Below, piece after piece: positions 10,582 to 20,962 of a stretch of DNA of 64,000 bases (positions within the stretch are counted from its first letter, which is position 1; each line of letters begins with the position of its first letter). This DNA comes from Torreya grandis (lineage: Eukaryota; Streptophyta; Pinopsida; Cupressales; Taxaceae): positions 2,012,501-2,076,500 of the forward strand of contig JARHVA010000593.1 of NCBI GenBank assembly GCA_037957365.1, given 5' to 3'. Position numbers and translations under genes: made by a program. The notes beneath the pieces are model-generated. The model saw only the letters and a program-made list of their open reading frames with translations. It searched no databases and was not told where the DNA came from.

Positions 10582-11943
10582 CTAGATGAAAGAGTCATCG
10601 ACACCCATGTAGGAAAGGATGGCGTCATCGTCAACGCAGTGGACAGTGTGAACGGTTGCCGACTCATCCTCTACCATGCTAGGAAAGATGAGAGGGAGAG
10701 ACCTGGGCACCCCATTGAGCTGATAGGTCAGGGGTTCCAGGCGGATGGTGTTTATGGAAAAAAAACTAGGAGGGATGGAAACCACCGACTCCGTAGGTGA
10801 CGAAGGAGAAATGGGTGAGTTTGGAGGAGATTGGTCAATGGTTGGCTCGGGACAAAGGTCAGAAGGAGCCTGAGTGGGATCATGATATCCCAGGCCATAC
10901 CGTTTCTTGGCATCATGATCATTGAGCGGCTCGACGGGGTGATGGGAGCCCTGCTCATATCGTCTGAAACCAAAACCCTTCCATGCACACCTGTGAAGGT
11001 AAGTGTGTGCAAAGGCGGGGTTGCCAAGAAATGAGAAATCAGATGTGAAAGTTTGGGGCGAAGAGAGGGAATTGCCGTTGGTAGGAGCTTGATTAAGCCC
11101 CCCATAGACAAAGTTGGTTCGGAAGTGAGGAGGACCATAAGGCACGACCATCCCGATCCGATGGTCGTAATTGAGACTGAGGTGAAGGCGTCCATACTCT
11201 TGTGGAGTTTGGAACATGTCTAGGGTCAACAAGCGATATTCCCCAAGCGATAATCGTTGGAAGATGTCTTCCATGGGGTCTTTGGTCGGCGCTTGAAGAG
11301 GAGGGGTGAGGGCGACCGCCGATTGCGAACTGGTCGAAGCTTCCGCAGATGGAGGCGGTGCCAGAGTTGACGGCTTGATGGGAATGAGAACGTCGTTGGG
11401 ACGGTAGGTTGTGTTGCAAGTCTTGAAGGGTGAAGGGTCAGCGGGAATGGTGTGGACTTGCCCGTCATGCTCGAACTTCACACAATGGTGCAGGGTGGAG
11501 GGTATACAGGCCATGGCACGGATCCAAGGTCGGCCCAGTAGAAGGTTGTATTGAAACTCTCCTTCGATGATATAGAAGAGCTCCGGGACTGTGCGTGGAC
11601 CAACGCGAATGTGAAGGATGACTGTGCCAATGGTCATGGTGGTGGTGTCGTTGAAAGAGCGTAAGATCGCGTCAGTTTTGGAGATGCAATTCTTGGGAAG
11701 AGCCAGCTGATCAAAGGCGTGGGTAGAGATAATGTTGATGCTAGCGCCACCGTCGATCATAACGCGTTTAATGCGTGTCCGATCGACATAGGCAGTGATG
11801 AAGAGGGCGGCGTCCTGATCTTCCGTGTTAGATGTGGGAATCTCAGAATCGCTGAATGTGATGGAGGCGACAGGAGATAAAGAATGGACGAGGGCAGCGA
11901 GTGGTTGGGGGTCTTCGGGTTGGACCTCCGCTGCCTGCAAGGC
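10582..11943 (-). pseudogene. Element C aspartic protease with long C-terminal extension
   Basis: The active-site loop VMIDGGASINIIS lies at about 11735-11760 and the flap-side block YNLLLGRPWIRAM around 11510-11550; this is the retroviral-type protease that matures Gag-Pol. The loop is DGG, as in other plant Tat elements, not DTG or DSG. The extension of about 250 residues includes GFGFRRYEQG then KKRYGLGY, which resembles a G-patch (an inference). It is bounded by in-frame stops: TAA at 11944-11946 upstream and TAG at 10582-10584 downstream. Confidence 0.85.
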
Positions 11944-12243
11944 TTAGATAAGGGCTTGACGGTGCTGAGGTGAGGTTTGGATAAGGTCATAAAGAGACAT
12001 CTTTACAGGTGTCTGGTGGAGCTGCTTCAGCATGGAGTCGTGAATTGGCCCAGAAGAGGAAGACGTAGAAGGTTGGGATGCGCCAAGGATAGAAATTTTA
12101 GGCTTGGGCGCAAGAGGTGGCTTGACGAAGGGATAGGTCCAAGGAATGGCAGCTTTTTCTTTGGCCTTGTCCTTTTGCGACCTATTGGTTATACGGATAG
12201 CATTGATTTCGAAAATAGGAGGTGAGGAAGGGGTCATGTCTTG
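11944..12243 (-). pseudogene. Element C gag-protease linker segment
   Basis: Ninety-seven open codons in the gag-pol frame between TAG 12244 and TAA 11944. The end MSLYDLIQTSPQHRQALI is the segment that normally leads into the protease in these elements, followed by the stop exactly where translation should continue. It has no catalytic motif of its own. Confidence 0.8.
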
Positions 12244-15200
12244 CTAGTGAGATGTTGACGTGTTTGAAGAGGTTGGACAGGAAGGAGTCAGGGTCTGGTC
12301 AAGAGTGTCCTCAAGGAGAAGAGTGTCTTTCTCCATGTGGCGGCGGATGATGGCCTTGAGGGCACAACAAGTCTCGGTGTCGTGTCCTGGTGTACGATGA
12401 TATAAGCAAATTTTCGTGTCATCGAACCAGGTGGGCTTGGACCCGAGAGGTTGGAAAGGCTTGATGGGTGGAAGGGTTATGTCGGAAGTCTGCAGAAGTC
12501 GGTGCAATATCAATGAGTACGAGCCCACTATAGGGTCCACGCTAGTTGATATGCGCGAGGTTGGTGACTTTTGCTTAGGCGAGGTTAGAAGAGGTTTCCG
12601 TACCACCTTATGGGTTGATGGCGTGGTGACAGATGGAGACAGCTCTTTCTTGGTGATTGATACCGCCTTTTTGGGAGAGGAACGGCTGGAATTAGGCAGA
12701 GGAAGCAAAGGAGGCAACGAGTTTTGGTTGAAGGTCAGAGTGGGAAGGATGCTAGCCAAGGTCGAAGGATGGGGGCCCAAAATGGATGGCAATGGTGATA
12801 GGGAAGGAGGCGTTCGTTTCTGTGGTCTGGTAGTCTTCTTCGACTTGGTTGGAAGACTACTATTGGTCGAGGTCTGGCTTAGGTCCACCTTCACTTGCGA
12901 GCGAGTGAGGGTGGAGACAGGACGAACGCCAAATGACTTGATGGGCTTAGACGAGATAGATGCAGGCTTTGGTTTTGACGGGTTTGGTTGAGGTTTGAGA
13001 GTCTGGTCTTTGTCAAGAGTCTGACGAGATTCTGCCTTGGGAGGATTAGCGGCATGTGATGAGAGGGCGCGGGTATGTTGAAGGGCTTTAAGATGCTCCC
13101 ACAACACCTGAGGCGTCACTTTTCTCGGAGGGAGAAGTTCAATTTTCTCCACTAACCGGGAAAATGGCTGAGAAGAAGATGTTGATGGTTGCGAGGTTGA
13201 GGACGAGATGGGTGTAGTGGTCTTAGATGCATGGTGTGGTGAAGTCATGACAGATTTAGATGAAGACGAAGGGGAGACAGGTTCTTCCCCAGGTGGAGAA
13301 GAAACCGGGGAGCGGGGCTCCTCCAGTGGGTAAAGGGCAGGGATGACGGTGCCCTCCACTTGCGGCTGAGGAGTAGGAAGGGTCGGGTCCTCCATAGGCA
13401 GCAGAAAGGAGGATGGCGAGACCGGTGGTGCTGGTAAGGCCGAGGCGTCCTCCAAGATGAGAGAGGTCGACGGAGAACTAGCCGGGGAAAGAGGTTCGTC
13501 CACATGTGACGGACTGATTGATGGACTAACCTCTTGAGGTTGATTAGGGACGAAAGGAGAGACCGTATTGACTGTTCGAATATTGTGCTCATGATTGTCG
13601 TCAATTAAGGTCTGGACATTGTTCTGAGTTGGCGGATGATTGGGGAAAGGTTGTTTGAAGATGTCAATGGCCTGATTAGGGGGTGCATTTGGATTGTTTA
13701 AGATGAGATCCCCCTTTTCAAGCATGTCTTGGATTATGTTCTTAAAAGTTTTGCAGTTTTCCGTGTCATGGCCCTTAACACAGTGGAAGCTGCAGAAGTC
13801 TTGCTCCCTATACCACGCGGGGATGGCGCGTGAGGGATCGAATTGTGGAGGAGGTCGGGCTTGAGGGAGATTGAGGACTCCCTGTTTAACAAGCTTTTCC
13901 AGCACAGACGCATATGATTCTTCGAGAGGAGTATATCGTCGTTGTACGTATCTTTGCTGGAATTGGCGAGTAGCGCTCTGAGATGTGGATGGCTCAGGCT
14001 GATTGGTCGAAGAAGATGAAGGTCTAACAACCACGGCATTAGCTGAAGCCTTGGATTTAGAATTGGATGATGATGGCTTAGCAGAAGAAGAGTCATTGGT
14101 CTTAGAGCTGGGATTCTTGCTCCGCAACTTGACTTTATTCTCCTCGATGGCACGTAACTCAAGTTTGCGGGCCATCGTGAAGGCCTCGTCAAAAGTGCGG
14201 AAGGTTTGAACCCTCAGGGTGGAAGAGATATGTCTGGCACAGGCTTGGGAAAAGATTTCAATAAGCTCAGCCTGGGGTAAGGAAAAGGAGAGTTGGTTGA
14301 TGAGGCCTCTCCATCGAGCAACGAAGTCGGCTATGGACTCGTCCTCGAATTGCCGGATAGAATAGAGGTCCGTGATTGAGACCTTCTTGGTTATGTTGAT
14401 GGAAAAGTGATCGAGGAAGAGCTGAGCCAATTGTGTGAATGAGAAGAGAGAATGGCTGGGAAGGGAGCTGTACCAGTCGAGCGCAGCACCCGAGAGAGAC
14501 ATAGGAAACGTGCGTAAGAGTAATGCATCGTCATGGCCAATGAGGTAACAGGCATGTCTGAATGCCCGCAAGTGTTGCTGTGGGTCTTCCTTGTTTTGAA
14601 AGCGAGAAAACTTCAGAAGCTCCCACTGGCTGGGATATGGTCTGATTGGGACAGAAGGATGAATGGGTTCGTTGCAGATCTGCTCGTATGAGAGAGCGTT
14701 GCGCGAGCCAGAAACATAGGTCTCTAGACTGGTCATCTTATCCATCAGCATTTTAATGATGTCTGCCAATGGATTGATGGGTGGCACGCCCCCTAAGTTA
14801 TAAGGTGCTTGGAAGAGGCTAGAGGAGGTGTGCGACATAGTCGGTTGTACAATGTACGGATGACTAATCGCAGGGGCAGAAGTGGAGGCTAAAGGTGGTT
14901 GGGTAGAAGACATAGCTAGGCCCGATGTTGCCACGAGAGGTTGGATCATGGTAACAGGGGCCAAGGGATAAGAAGCCACCCTGGTGTTGATAGGGGCCAG
15001 GGTAGGCAGAATAGAGACGATAAGGTTTTGCAAAGGAGTGGATAGCGGTTGAGCGGGTTGAGGTTGGCAGGGGGCCGAAACCCCGGTGGAAGTGGGCCCA
15101 ATGACAGAGGGAGAGGCCACACCTGGAGGATTGGTCAAAGTCTGGTCAGTGGTCAAGGCGATGGCTTGAGTGTCCAAAGGTTGAACTATGGATGCTGTCG

Positions 15201-15501
15201 ATACAGCCGTAGTTACGGCAAGGGAGGTTGGCATTCCGTAGATTGGATTGCCCAAGGAGTCTCGCGTTCGGCTATGCGCGAGATAGTGTTGCAAGGCCTT
15301 GACGTTGAGGTCCAAGAATCGCTTGAAATCTTGGTCCCCTTCTTGGACAATGGGAGTCTGCGGCGGGGTTGGACGGGTAGGAGTTCTTTCGGTCTCTGAG
15401 TTGAACTCCATTGTAGGCTTGGTCACGGACGGGGTGGATGGAAGTGGTTGACGGCTAGCGTGGTCGACAAGAGCCTTGGCTTGGCTACGAGTCAAAACCA
15501 T
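12244..15501 (-). CDS. gag: Element C Gag polyprotein, about 1,085 aa
   Basis: I start at the ATG at 15499-15501 (MVLTRSQAKAL); the frame is open three codons further up, without another ATG. Residues about 290-450 are the retrotransposon Gag fold: WELLKFSRFQNKEDPQQHL, LSGAALDWYSSLP and DESIADFVARWRGL. A zinc-knuckle-like block, FCSFHCVKGHDTENC, lies at about residue 570 (13753-13800). A second related block, ICLYHRTPGHDTETC, lies at about residue 1030 (12365-12411). Between them are low-complexity Ser/Pro/Thr stretches. It is long for a Gag. It ends in TAG at 12244-12246 in the pol frame. The product should form the particle and package the RNA. Confidence 0.92.
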   Translation of the reverse strand: MVLTRSQAKALVDHASRQPLPSTPSVTKPTMEFNSETERTPTRPTPPQTPIVQEGDQDFKRFLDLNVKALQHYLAHSRTRDSLGNPIYGMPTSLAVTTAVSTASIVQPLDTQAIALTTDQTLTNPPGVASPSVIGPTSTGVSAPCQPQPAQPLSTPLQNLIVSILPTLAPINTRVASYPLAPVTMIQPLVATSGLAMSSTQPPLASTSAPAISHPYIVQPTMSHTSSSLFQAPYNLGGVPPINPLADIIKMLMDKMTSLETYVSGSRNALSYEQICNEPIHPSVPIRPYPSQWELLKFSRFQNKEDPQQHLRAFRHACYLIGHDDALLLRTFPMSLSGAALDWYSSLPSHSLFSFTQLAQLFLDHFSINITKKVSITDLYSIRQFEDESIADFVARWRGLINQLSFSLPQAELIEIFSQACARHISSTLRVQTFRTFDEAFTMARKLELRAIEENKVKLRSKNPSSKTNDSSSAKPSSSNSKSKASANAVVVRPSSSSTNQPEPSTSQSATRQFQQRYVQRRYTPLEESYASVLEKLVKQGVLNLPQARPPPQFDPSRAIPAWYREQDFCSFHCVKGHDTENCKTFKNIIQDMLEKGDLILNNPNAPPNQAIDIFKQPFPNHPPTQNNVQTLIDDNHEHNIRTVNTVSPFVPNQPQEVSPSISPSHVDEPLSPASSPSTSLILEDASALPAPPVSPSSFLLPMEDPTLPTPQPQVEGTVIPALYPLEEPRSPVSSPPGEEPVSPSSSSKSVMTSPHHASKTTTPISSSTSQPSTSSSQPFSRLVEKIELLPPRKVTPQVLWEHLKALQHTRALSSHAANPPKAESRQTLDKDQTLKPQPNPSKPKPASISSKPIKSFGVRPVSTLTRSQVKVDLSQTSTNSSLPTKSKKTTRPQKRTPPSLSPLPSILGPHPSTLASILPTLTFNQNSLPPLLPLPNSSRSSPKKAVSITKKELSPSVTTPSTHKVVRKPLLTSPKQKSPTSRISTSVDPIVGSYSLILHRLLQTSDITLPPIKPFQPLGSKPTWFDDTKICLYHRTPGHDTETCCALKAIIRRHMEKDTLLLEDTLDQTLTPSCPTSSNTSTSH

Positions 15502-16610
15502 GCAAGGCAAAGAGGGTTCAGGTTTCAGGAACTGTGTTGTTCAGTTTCAGAAAACCAGGATGGAGTCTTTGACAGAGAAGGGACAGGTTTCAGGCTGCTG
15601 GTTTTGAAAAAAAAAGGACAGTGACAGAGACCGACGTCGATTGAAAAACTGATGTCGGTAAGAAATGTGGCCGACGTCGGTGAGATAACCGATGCCGATA
15701 ATAGAGGAAGCTGACGTCGGTAGCAGAACCGATGCCGGTGACAGGGGAAAGCCGACGTCAGTGGCAGAACCGATGTCGGTGACTGTGTTTTCCAGAGAAC
15801 CAAAAGATTTGAAGATTCTTGGAAAAACAAAGGAGAAAGCGTCCTCACTCACTCAAACAAATAGATGAGAAGAGGAAAACAGAGAGAGACAGACAAGCCT
15901 AAGCGATAAATCCTAGGAATTAACCTTAGAAATTGTGGCCTATGCCTTAGATGAATGTTTGGGGAGATTGGCTATCAAGAAGGTCCTAGAAGAAGCAGTC
16001 TAGAGCTGGTTTCAGGTCTTGTTTTAGGTGCTCAAAGATCTGTGTTAGGGTCTGGTACGTGGCCTGGTGCTAAGGAGCAAGCTCCCCTCACTTCACGATT
16101 CCAGTGGTTAGCTGGTCTCACTTAGCCAAGATATACCTCGCCTAGAGTTTATCCTCCGCCAGAGAACGGAGTGGGCTTCCCCCTTGGTGATGAAATCCAA
16201 GTGGGGTTACCGGGAAGGGTAAGGTATCCGTTGGGGGAAGAAATCCCAGTCGGGCCTTGTCTCAAGTAAGTTTTATGTTCATTTTAGTGCATGTGGTCAG
16301 GTAGTGTAACATCAAGTGTCTACGATTTATTCAATATGCGTTTAAGTTACTAGATGTGGACTAATGCAAGCACAAGCAGAAATGAAAGTGCAATACGTTT
16401 TAAGCCCAAGTCGAAATGTGATGTTTGTTATGAAGACAAGTTTGAGAAAGGGTTGAGAGTATGATGTTTAGACTAGTCTAGAAATGCAAGGAAGAAAGAT
16501 TCGTTTTAGTCCTGCTCATAGTGTCATTGAGAAGAAAAGAAGGAGGAGGAAAGGTAAGAACCTAATGCTCCTAAATGAATGAAGAAGAAAAGGAACCCAG
16601 GAGGAACCTA
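15502..16610 (-). other. Element C leader (untranslated) with palindrome array
   Basis: This is 1.1 kb between the primer site and gag with no supported ORF. Near gag it carries the palindrome array at 15631-15779. Farther out (about 16080-16200) lies a block shared with the element B leader (26115-26246), including CTTCCCCCTTGGTGATGAAA, which ties the two elements to one clade. Confidence 0.8.
15631..15779. repeat. Eight-copy palindrome array (CCGACGTCGG and variants) in the element C leader
   Basis: Copies start at 15631, 15650, 15671, 15689, 15711, 15729, 15752 and 15770, spaced alternately about 18-19 and 21-23 bp, giving a higher-order unit of about 40 bp. Odd copies are CCGACGTCGG-like; even copies are CCGATGYCGG-like. 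Most differences are single transitions. The array is transcribed, so it can act as DNA sites or as RNA stems. Confidence 0.85.
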
Positions 16611-16630
16611 GGGTCCCACCGGGCGTGCCA
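16611..16630 (-). other. Element C primer-binding site
   Basis: On the element strand TGGCACGCCCGGTGGGACCC lies three bases inside the 5' LTR and begins TGG, complementary to a tRNA CCA end. I could not assign the tRNA with confidence. Confidence 0.75.
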
Positions 16631-16633
16631 GAA

Positions 16634-18048
16634 TGTTTCTATCGCTAATTCGCTTTTTCAGATTATAAAGAGAGAGAAGAAACTAAAGAGATAAATGGAC
16701 AAGGCATGTGAAGTACCTGGATAAAGATCGCGCACCGTAATCCAGATGTTTGTGAGCACCCCTCTTTGGCTGTGGAGGAATGACACCTGCAAAGAAAAGG
16801 AACTTGGACAAGAAAATGTTAGATGGATAGGCGGTGGGTTGCCAAGCAAAAGCTTGTTCTCAGAAGTGTGAAAACTTCCTCAAGGGAGGTCAACCCACTG
16901 ATAACAGACAGATAAAAGATCAAGAAAATACAGAATGCCAGGAGACAGAAGTGATAAACAAATTAGAAAGGAAAGAAAAGACAAAATGATTACCTGAAGG
17001 AGTTGTCGGGCTGATGACAGTCGCCGAGGTCGGAAATGTCGCCGGCGTCGGTTACTGATCTGCCAACGTCGGTTATCCTGCCGACGTCGGTTGGGGAAGT
17101 GACCGGCGTCGGTCGGGGTTGTGGCCTGTAGTCGGGTCTGGGTTGGTTTCTGGACTGTGGACGGGTCCGGTTTGTGAACAGGGTCGAGACAGAGTTCGGG
17201 GACAAATTTGGATGGACTGAGGAATGCTCTGGTTCTGGTTAGGTGCCCTGTATAGGGTCTTTGTTGACAGGGGGATGAGAAAGTTGTCTGGGATTGTATA
17301 GAAAAGGGGACAGTGTGAGAGGAAGATGCACAGAGGACAGGGTCTGAGAAGGCTTTTCAGCCTCTCAGGGGAAGAATAGAGGGAGCAGGAAATAGCAGAT
17401 ATACCAGATAACTGGAAGCTAAAGAAATGAAACAAAATGAAATAACAGACTGTGCTTACCTTTTTGTTTGCCGAATGAAGAGTGGGAGAGCTGTTGTTGG
17501 AGCCACAGAAGGCTTGTTGCAAGAGGAGATTCCTGATCTAGAGCCTTTGCACCTGTTGCTGCTGTTGCACGAGGTCCAGATGGAGAAGAGATGAATGCCA
17601 AAACGCCAAGAGAATTCTGTTTGCGAGCTCAAGGGTCTAGGGGCTGCAACGGATGCAAAAAGGGGTAATGAAGGCTGCCGATGCCGGCAGTTTCGCCGAC
17701 GTCGACTGAAGGGTCGCCGACGTCGGCGGTGGCAGAATGGGGACAGAGGCTAAAAATAGCCTCTGCGCATTCTTGCACGCCGCCGGGCGAGGGGTTGTGG
17801 GAAGAACGGTCACGAGGATGCTTAAATGGCCGTGGGGGGAAGATAATGAGGAGATTTGACATAATAAATGCTAAGGGGAAGGTGGAGGGATTCAAGGGAG
17901 GATCCAAGGTGGCAAGGGTGGGGTGGAAAGGGGGCCACTTAATTAAAATATTTAAGTTATTTTAATCAAATGAATGGAGGGGTTAAGATATGGGTTTGAG
18001 GCGAACAAGGGGGAGAACCAAGGTGCAGACACGTTTGCGGTGTCTACA
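16634..18048 (-). repeat. Element C 5' LTR
   Basis: 1,415 bp, the same length as the left LTR. By eye there are about 32 differences (about 2.3%), of which about 29 are transitions, many at CpG sites. It should carry the promoter; I see no single convincing TATA box. Confidence 0.97.
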
Positions 18049-18053
18049 CCAAG
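18049..18053. repeat. Target-site duplication CCAAG, right copy (element C)
   Basis: Matches 3799-3803. Element A sequence resumes here on both sides. Confidence 0.95.
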
Positions 18054-18471
18054 GTAGCCACATGTGAGAATAATCAGTGGACATATATGCATTCAAGAAC
18101 TTAGTCTAATCATGACTCAGTAACAGTTCATAATCCTCAGGTATGTTAATGACTTGAATGTTGATGAATTACTAGATTCAAGGTTCATGAGTGAACTGCA
18201 TGTGAATATTTAACAATCTACCCACCACTTTCACTCTTGATTTGTCTAATTACACCACTACCTTCTATGATTTGATTGGGTTTAATCCCAATTTTTCATA
18301 GATTCCTAAAGGCATAATGTTTTTTGAAACACTAGAATCTAGCAAGTAATTATGAATATTCTTACCAAAAATCCTTACACTTAATAGAAATGGTGGAAAT
18401 TCATGCTTACACTTATACACTACCACAATTGCATGAGTCGGTTTAGCTTTTGTTGGAGTTAGGATTTTCAT
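18054..18471 (-). pseudogene. Element A protease remnant
   Basis: The open piece 18265-18471 gives VRIFGKNIHNYLLDSSVS then NIMPLGIYEKLGL, the plant gypsy protease loop with DSS for DSG. In another frame toward 18054 comes INIPEDYELLLSHD and STDYSHMWLPW, the usual segment downstream of protease in Tat-like elements; it then runs into the element C insertion. Decayed by stops and one frame change. Confidence 0.75.
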
Positions 18472-20000
18472 TCAATGATGTCAATAACAAATCATGTTAT
18501 TCAGTGATTTGAGTGAGTTCATGCAATGTTTTGTTTGCCTTGATCTTTTTCATATCTATCACATGTTATATCCACCTTTCAATATTATGTAGGGAGCTTA
18601 TATTGCTTGTTGACTTTCCTTACTTTAGGGGGTGGAGGATTATTGTTTGTCCTATCATCAAGAGGTGTATCTATTTTATTAGGTGGGGTGGAAGTTGTCA
18701 GAGGTGGGCTTTGACCTTTACTTCTCAAAGCATAGTTGTTCTTTTGGTATTATTGGAAAGCATGCACTTCCACAACATTATATTCAGGCTCATTTTCATC
18801 TTGACTATGAAAATCATAAGTCTCAACCATGAAGATTGTTTTTGGAGCTCAAAAAGCATCATTGATATTGTTAGAGTCTTTAGAATTAATTTGATGGGTG
18901 GGATTCATCTTGAACACCTCCATTTGGCTTCGAATGCATGATAGAATTCAACACAATCTAGTTATCCATGTCTGGCAGTATTATGCACTCGACACCAATT
19001 GTGCAAGACTAACTCACAAATGTTGATATCAAGCAACTTGTTCAAAGGGGGCTTATTATTATTATTATACCTATTCAACATTATGTTATATCTCTATGAG
19101 TTGTAATTTCTACTGGAACTCTCACTGATATTTCCCATTTATTTCTTAAGATCTAGGAAATCATTAGTGAGTTTCTGAATAGTTCTCTATATTTAATCTA
19201 ATTCTCCCTTTGTAGGATCTGAGTTATTATTTTAAGTCATAGTTTGAATGTTGGTATTATTTGTGATCAGCAGTACTTGATTGATATTGTTATGGGGATG
19301 TACTCTAGCATTCACTTCATTGAAAAATCCTAGCTGCTAGTTAGGTGTAGCATGGATTAATGGCAATTGGTTAATTACTAGCACTTGGTTTAATGTGGGT
19401 AGATTTTGATTCATGTTAGGTAGGATATTTAGATTAGGTAATGTTGGATCATTATTTGGTATAGCAAAGGTAGGATGTCCCTATGGGTGTATTTGCTCAT
19501 CAATATGGATGACTTTAGCATATTCCAAAGATAACATGTCAATATTCAAGGCTCTTCGTAGGAAGACAATTGTCATCGGGTCTAATTCATTTTTGTATAT
19601 TTCTAAATCTAAATTATCTACCAACTTATAGGGTGGGGATGTCAAGCTATACATTTTTTGTAACTTTGCATTGAATGTTTTAATTGGTTCTTTTATGTCC
19701 CTTTTGAGGGTGGTGAAATGTTGGTACACAAATCTCAGGATTATTACCCTACTAAATTGGGCAATAAAAGTATCATTGAATTGATCCCATCCCATGATGG
19801 AATCTTTTGGCAAGTTGAGGAACCAATCATAAGTTGCATCTTGAAATGTAAAGAGAAAAAGGTGACAAGCCACATCATCATGAAATACATTACACAACCT
19901 TAAAGATGCTTTAAATGACTTTATATTCTCTTCAGTGGTTACTCTACTAGTGGGGGTAAATAGAGGCAAATATTTTTTTTGAGTTCCTTGGCAGATCATG
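18472..20000 (-). pseudogene. Element A Gag remnant
   Basis: The best piece, 19481-19999, is a recognisable Gag core: LPLFTPTSRVTTEENIKSF, ATYDWFLNLPKDSIMGWDQF and FNDTFIAQF, with DIKEPIKTF later. Around 18935-19020 a different frame gives LVLHNWCRVHNTARHG then CVEFYHAFEAK, a degenerate zinc-knuckle of the C..H...H....C type. The rest is broken. It encoded the structural protein of element A. Confidence 0.8.
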
Positions 20001-20931
20001 CATAGCTATAGCGATATTAATGTATGAGCCAGCTAACCATGCCATGATTGGCAAGAGGGATGAAAATTTTTGGTTAGATGGGGAATTTGGCTAGGCCCTA
20101 GACTTCCTATGCTTACATTTTTTTGCTCTCACCTTCCTATGAATTTCTATGGATGCTAAAGGAACCCTGGGTTTAGATCAAGATCTAGTTATAATCCTAG
20201 GTAACTCCAAGATGTAGAATGGGTATTAAAGAGCAGAAGGACTTCAAAGGTAGCTTCACAGGTTTTAAATATTACAAAGATCAGTCAACTTCTTATGGAA
20301 AATCCTTTACAAACCAAATCAAATAGCTTTACCTTGATCTTTGAGGATTTGAGCTTTGAAACCTCAGAGTTTTCAATGTCTGCATAAATACTATTAGTTC
20401 TGCAAGTTAGCCTACAAAGATTAGTAGTAGACTAGCATTTCAAAGCATTTATATGCCTAATTTAACAAATTGAGAGTGTTTCAACATTTTAAAATATCTT
20501 TCAACACAAATCTATGCAAAGGTTTACTCAATCCCAAGTGAATTAGAGCAATTACGATATTAAATGCCTATATTTAGTACAAGCGGTCTCAGTAATTGAC
20601 CTTTGTACAAATTCTCACAAGTATCCAAATTATTTACCAAATTTCCATTAACCTTTACAAATATGATCAAAACAACCTTCAATATGCCTAAAGAATAGTG
20701 TATTTTACCTATCTTTAAGTTTCTAAATAAATTTAGACATAAAACAATACCAAATTTATACGAATGAACACTAACTTTGATGGAATCCTTCAAAGAATGC
20801 AAAGATTCCAATAAAAAATGCAAATCTTTCATGTTATTTAACAATATTTGTGTACTTTGAAACAATTATGCTTATATTTAATGAATTACACTACAATTTC
20901 ACCTTGATGTATGAAAGTAATTGCATATAAG
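20001..20931 (-). other. Element A leader, noncoding
   Basis: AT-rich stretch between gag and the primer site. The 101-codon frame at 20560-20865 shows no recognisable motif and I do not call it. Confidence 0.55.
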
Positions 20932-20948
20932 CCCTCCTTCTAGCACCA
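20932..20948 (-). other. Element A primer-binding site, tRNA-Asn-like
   Basis: The plus strand reads CCCTCCTTCTAGCACCA, which from memory equals the 3' end of plant tRNA-Asn with one change (GCGCCA to GCACCA). It lies at the expected place upstream of gag. Confidence 0.6.
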
Positions 20949-20962
20949 ACTTTCTCCCTTCT

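Larger units (their letters stand above)
3804..18048 (-). mobile_element. Element C, nearly complete Tat-like Ty3/gypsy retrotransposon, 14,245 bp
   Basis: Two 1,415-bp LTRs with TG...CA ends, a 5-bp target duplication, a primer-binding site beside the right (5') LTR and a purine tract beside the left (3') LTR define it fully. It is transcribed on the minus strand. Gag, protease, RT, RNase H, archaeal RNase H and integrase lie in one reading frame from 15501 to 7240, broken by five in-frame stops (12244 TAG, 11944 TAA, 10582 TAG, 8734 TAG, 7690 TGA) and no frameshift that I can see. The LTRs differ at about 32 sites by eye. It is clearly more GC-rich than its surroundings. Confidence 0.97.

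Noticed and set aside
12244..12246. Programmed TMV-type readthrough at the gag TAG
   Set aside because: The context TAG CAA GAC fits only the first part of the known leaky context, and four other stops in the frame point to decay. Left open as a check.
7336..14209. Plus-strand ORFs opposite element C (for example 7876-8343, 9064-9294, 12416-12991)
   Set aside because: They are antisense shadows of the gag-pol frame; no domain of their own.
15631..15779. CRISPR-like array
   Set aside because: Repeats are 10-bp palindromes with short irregular spacers, inside a plant retrotransposon leader.
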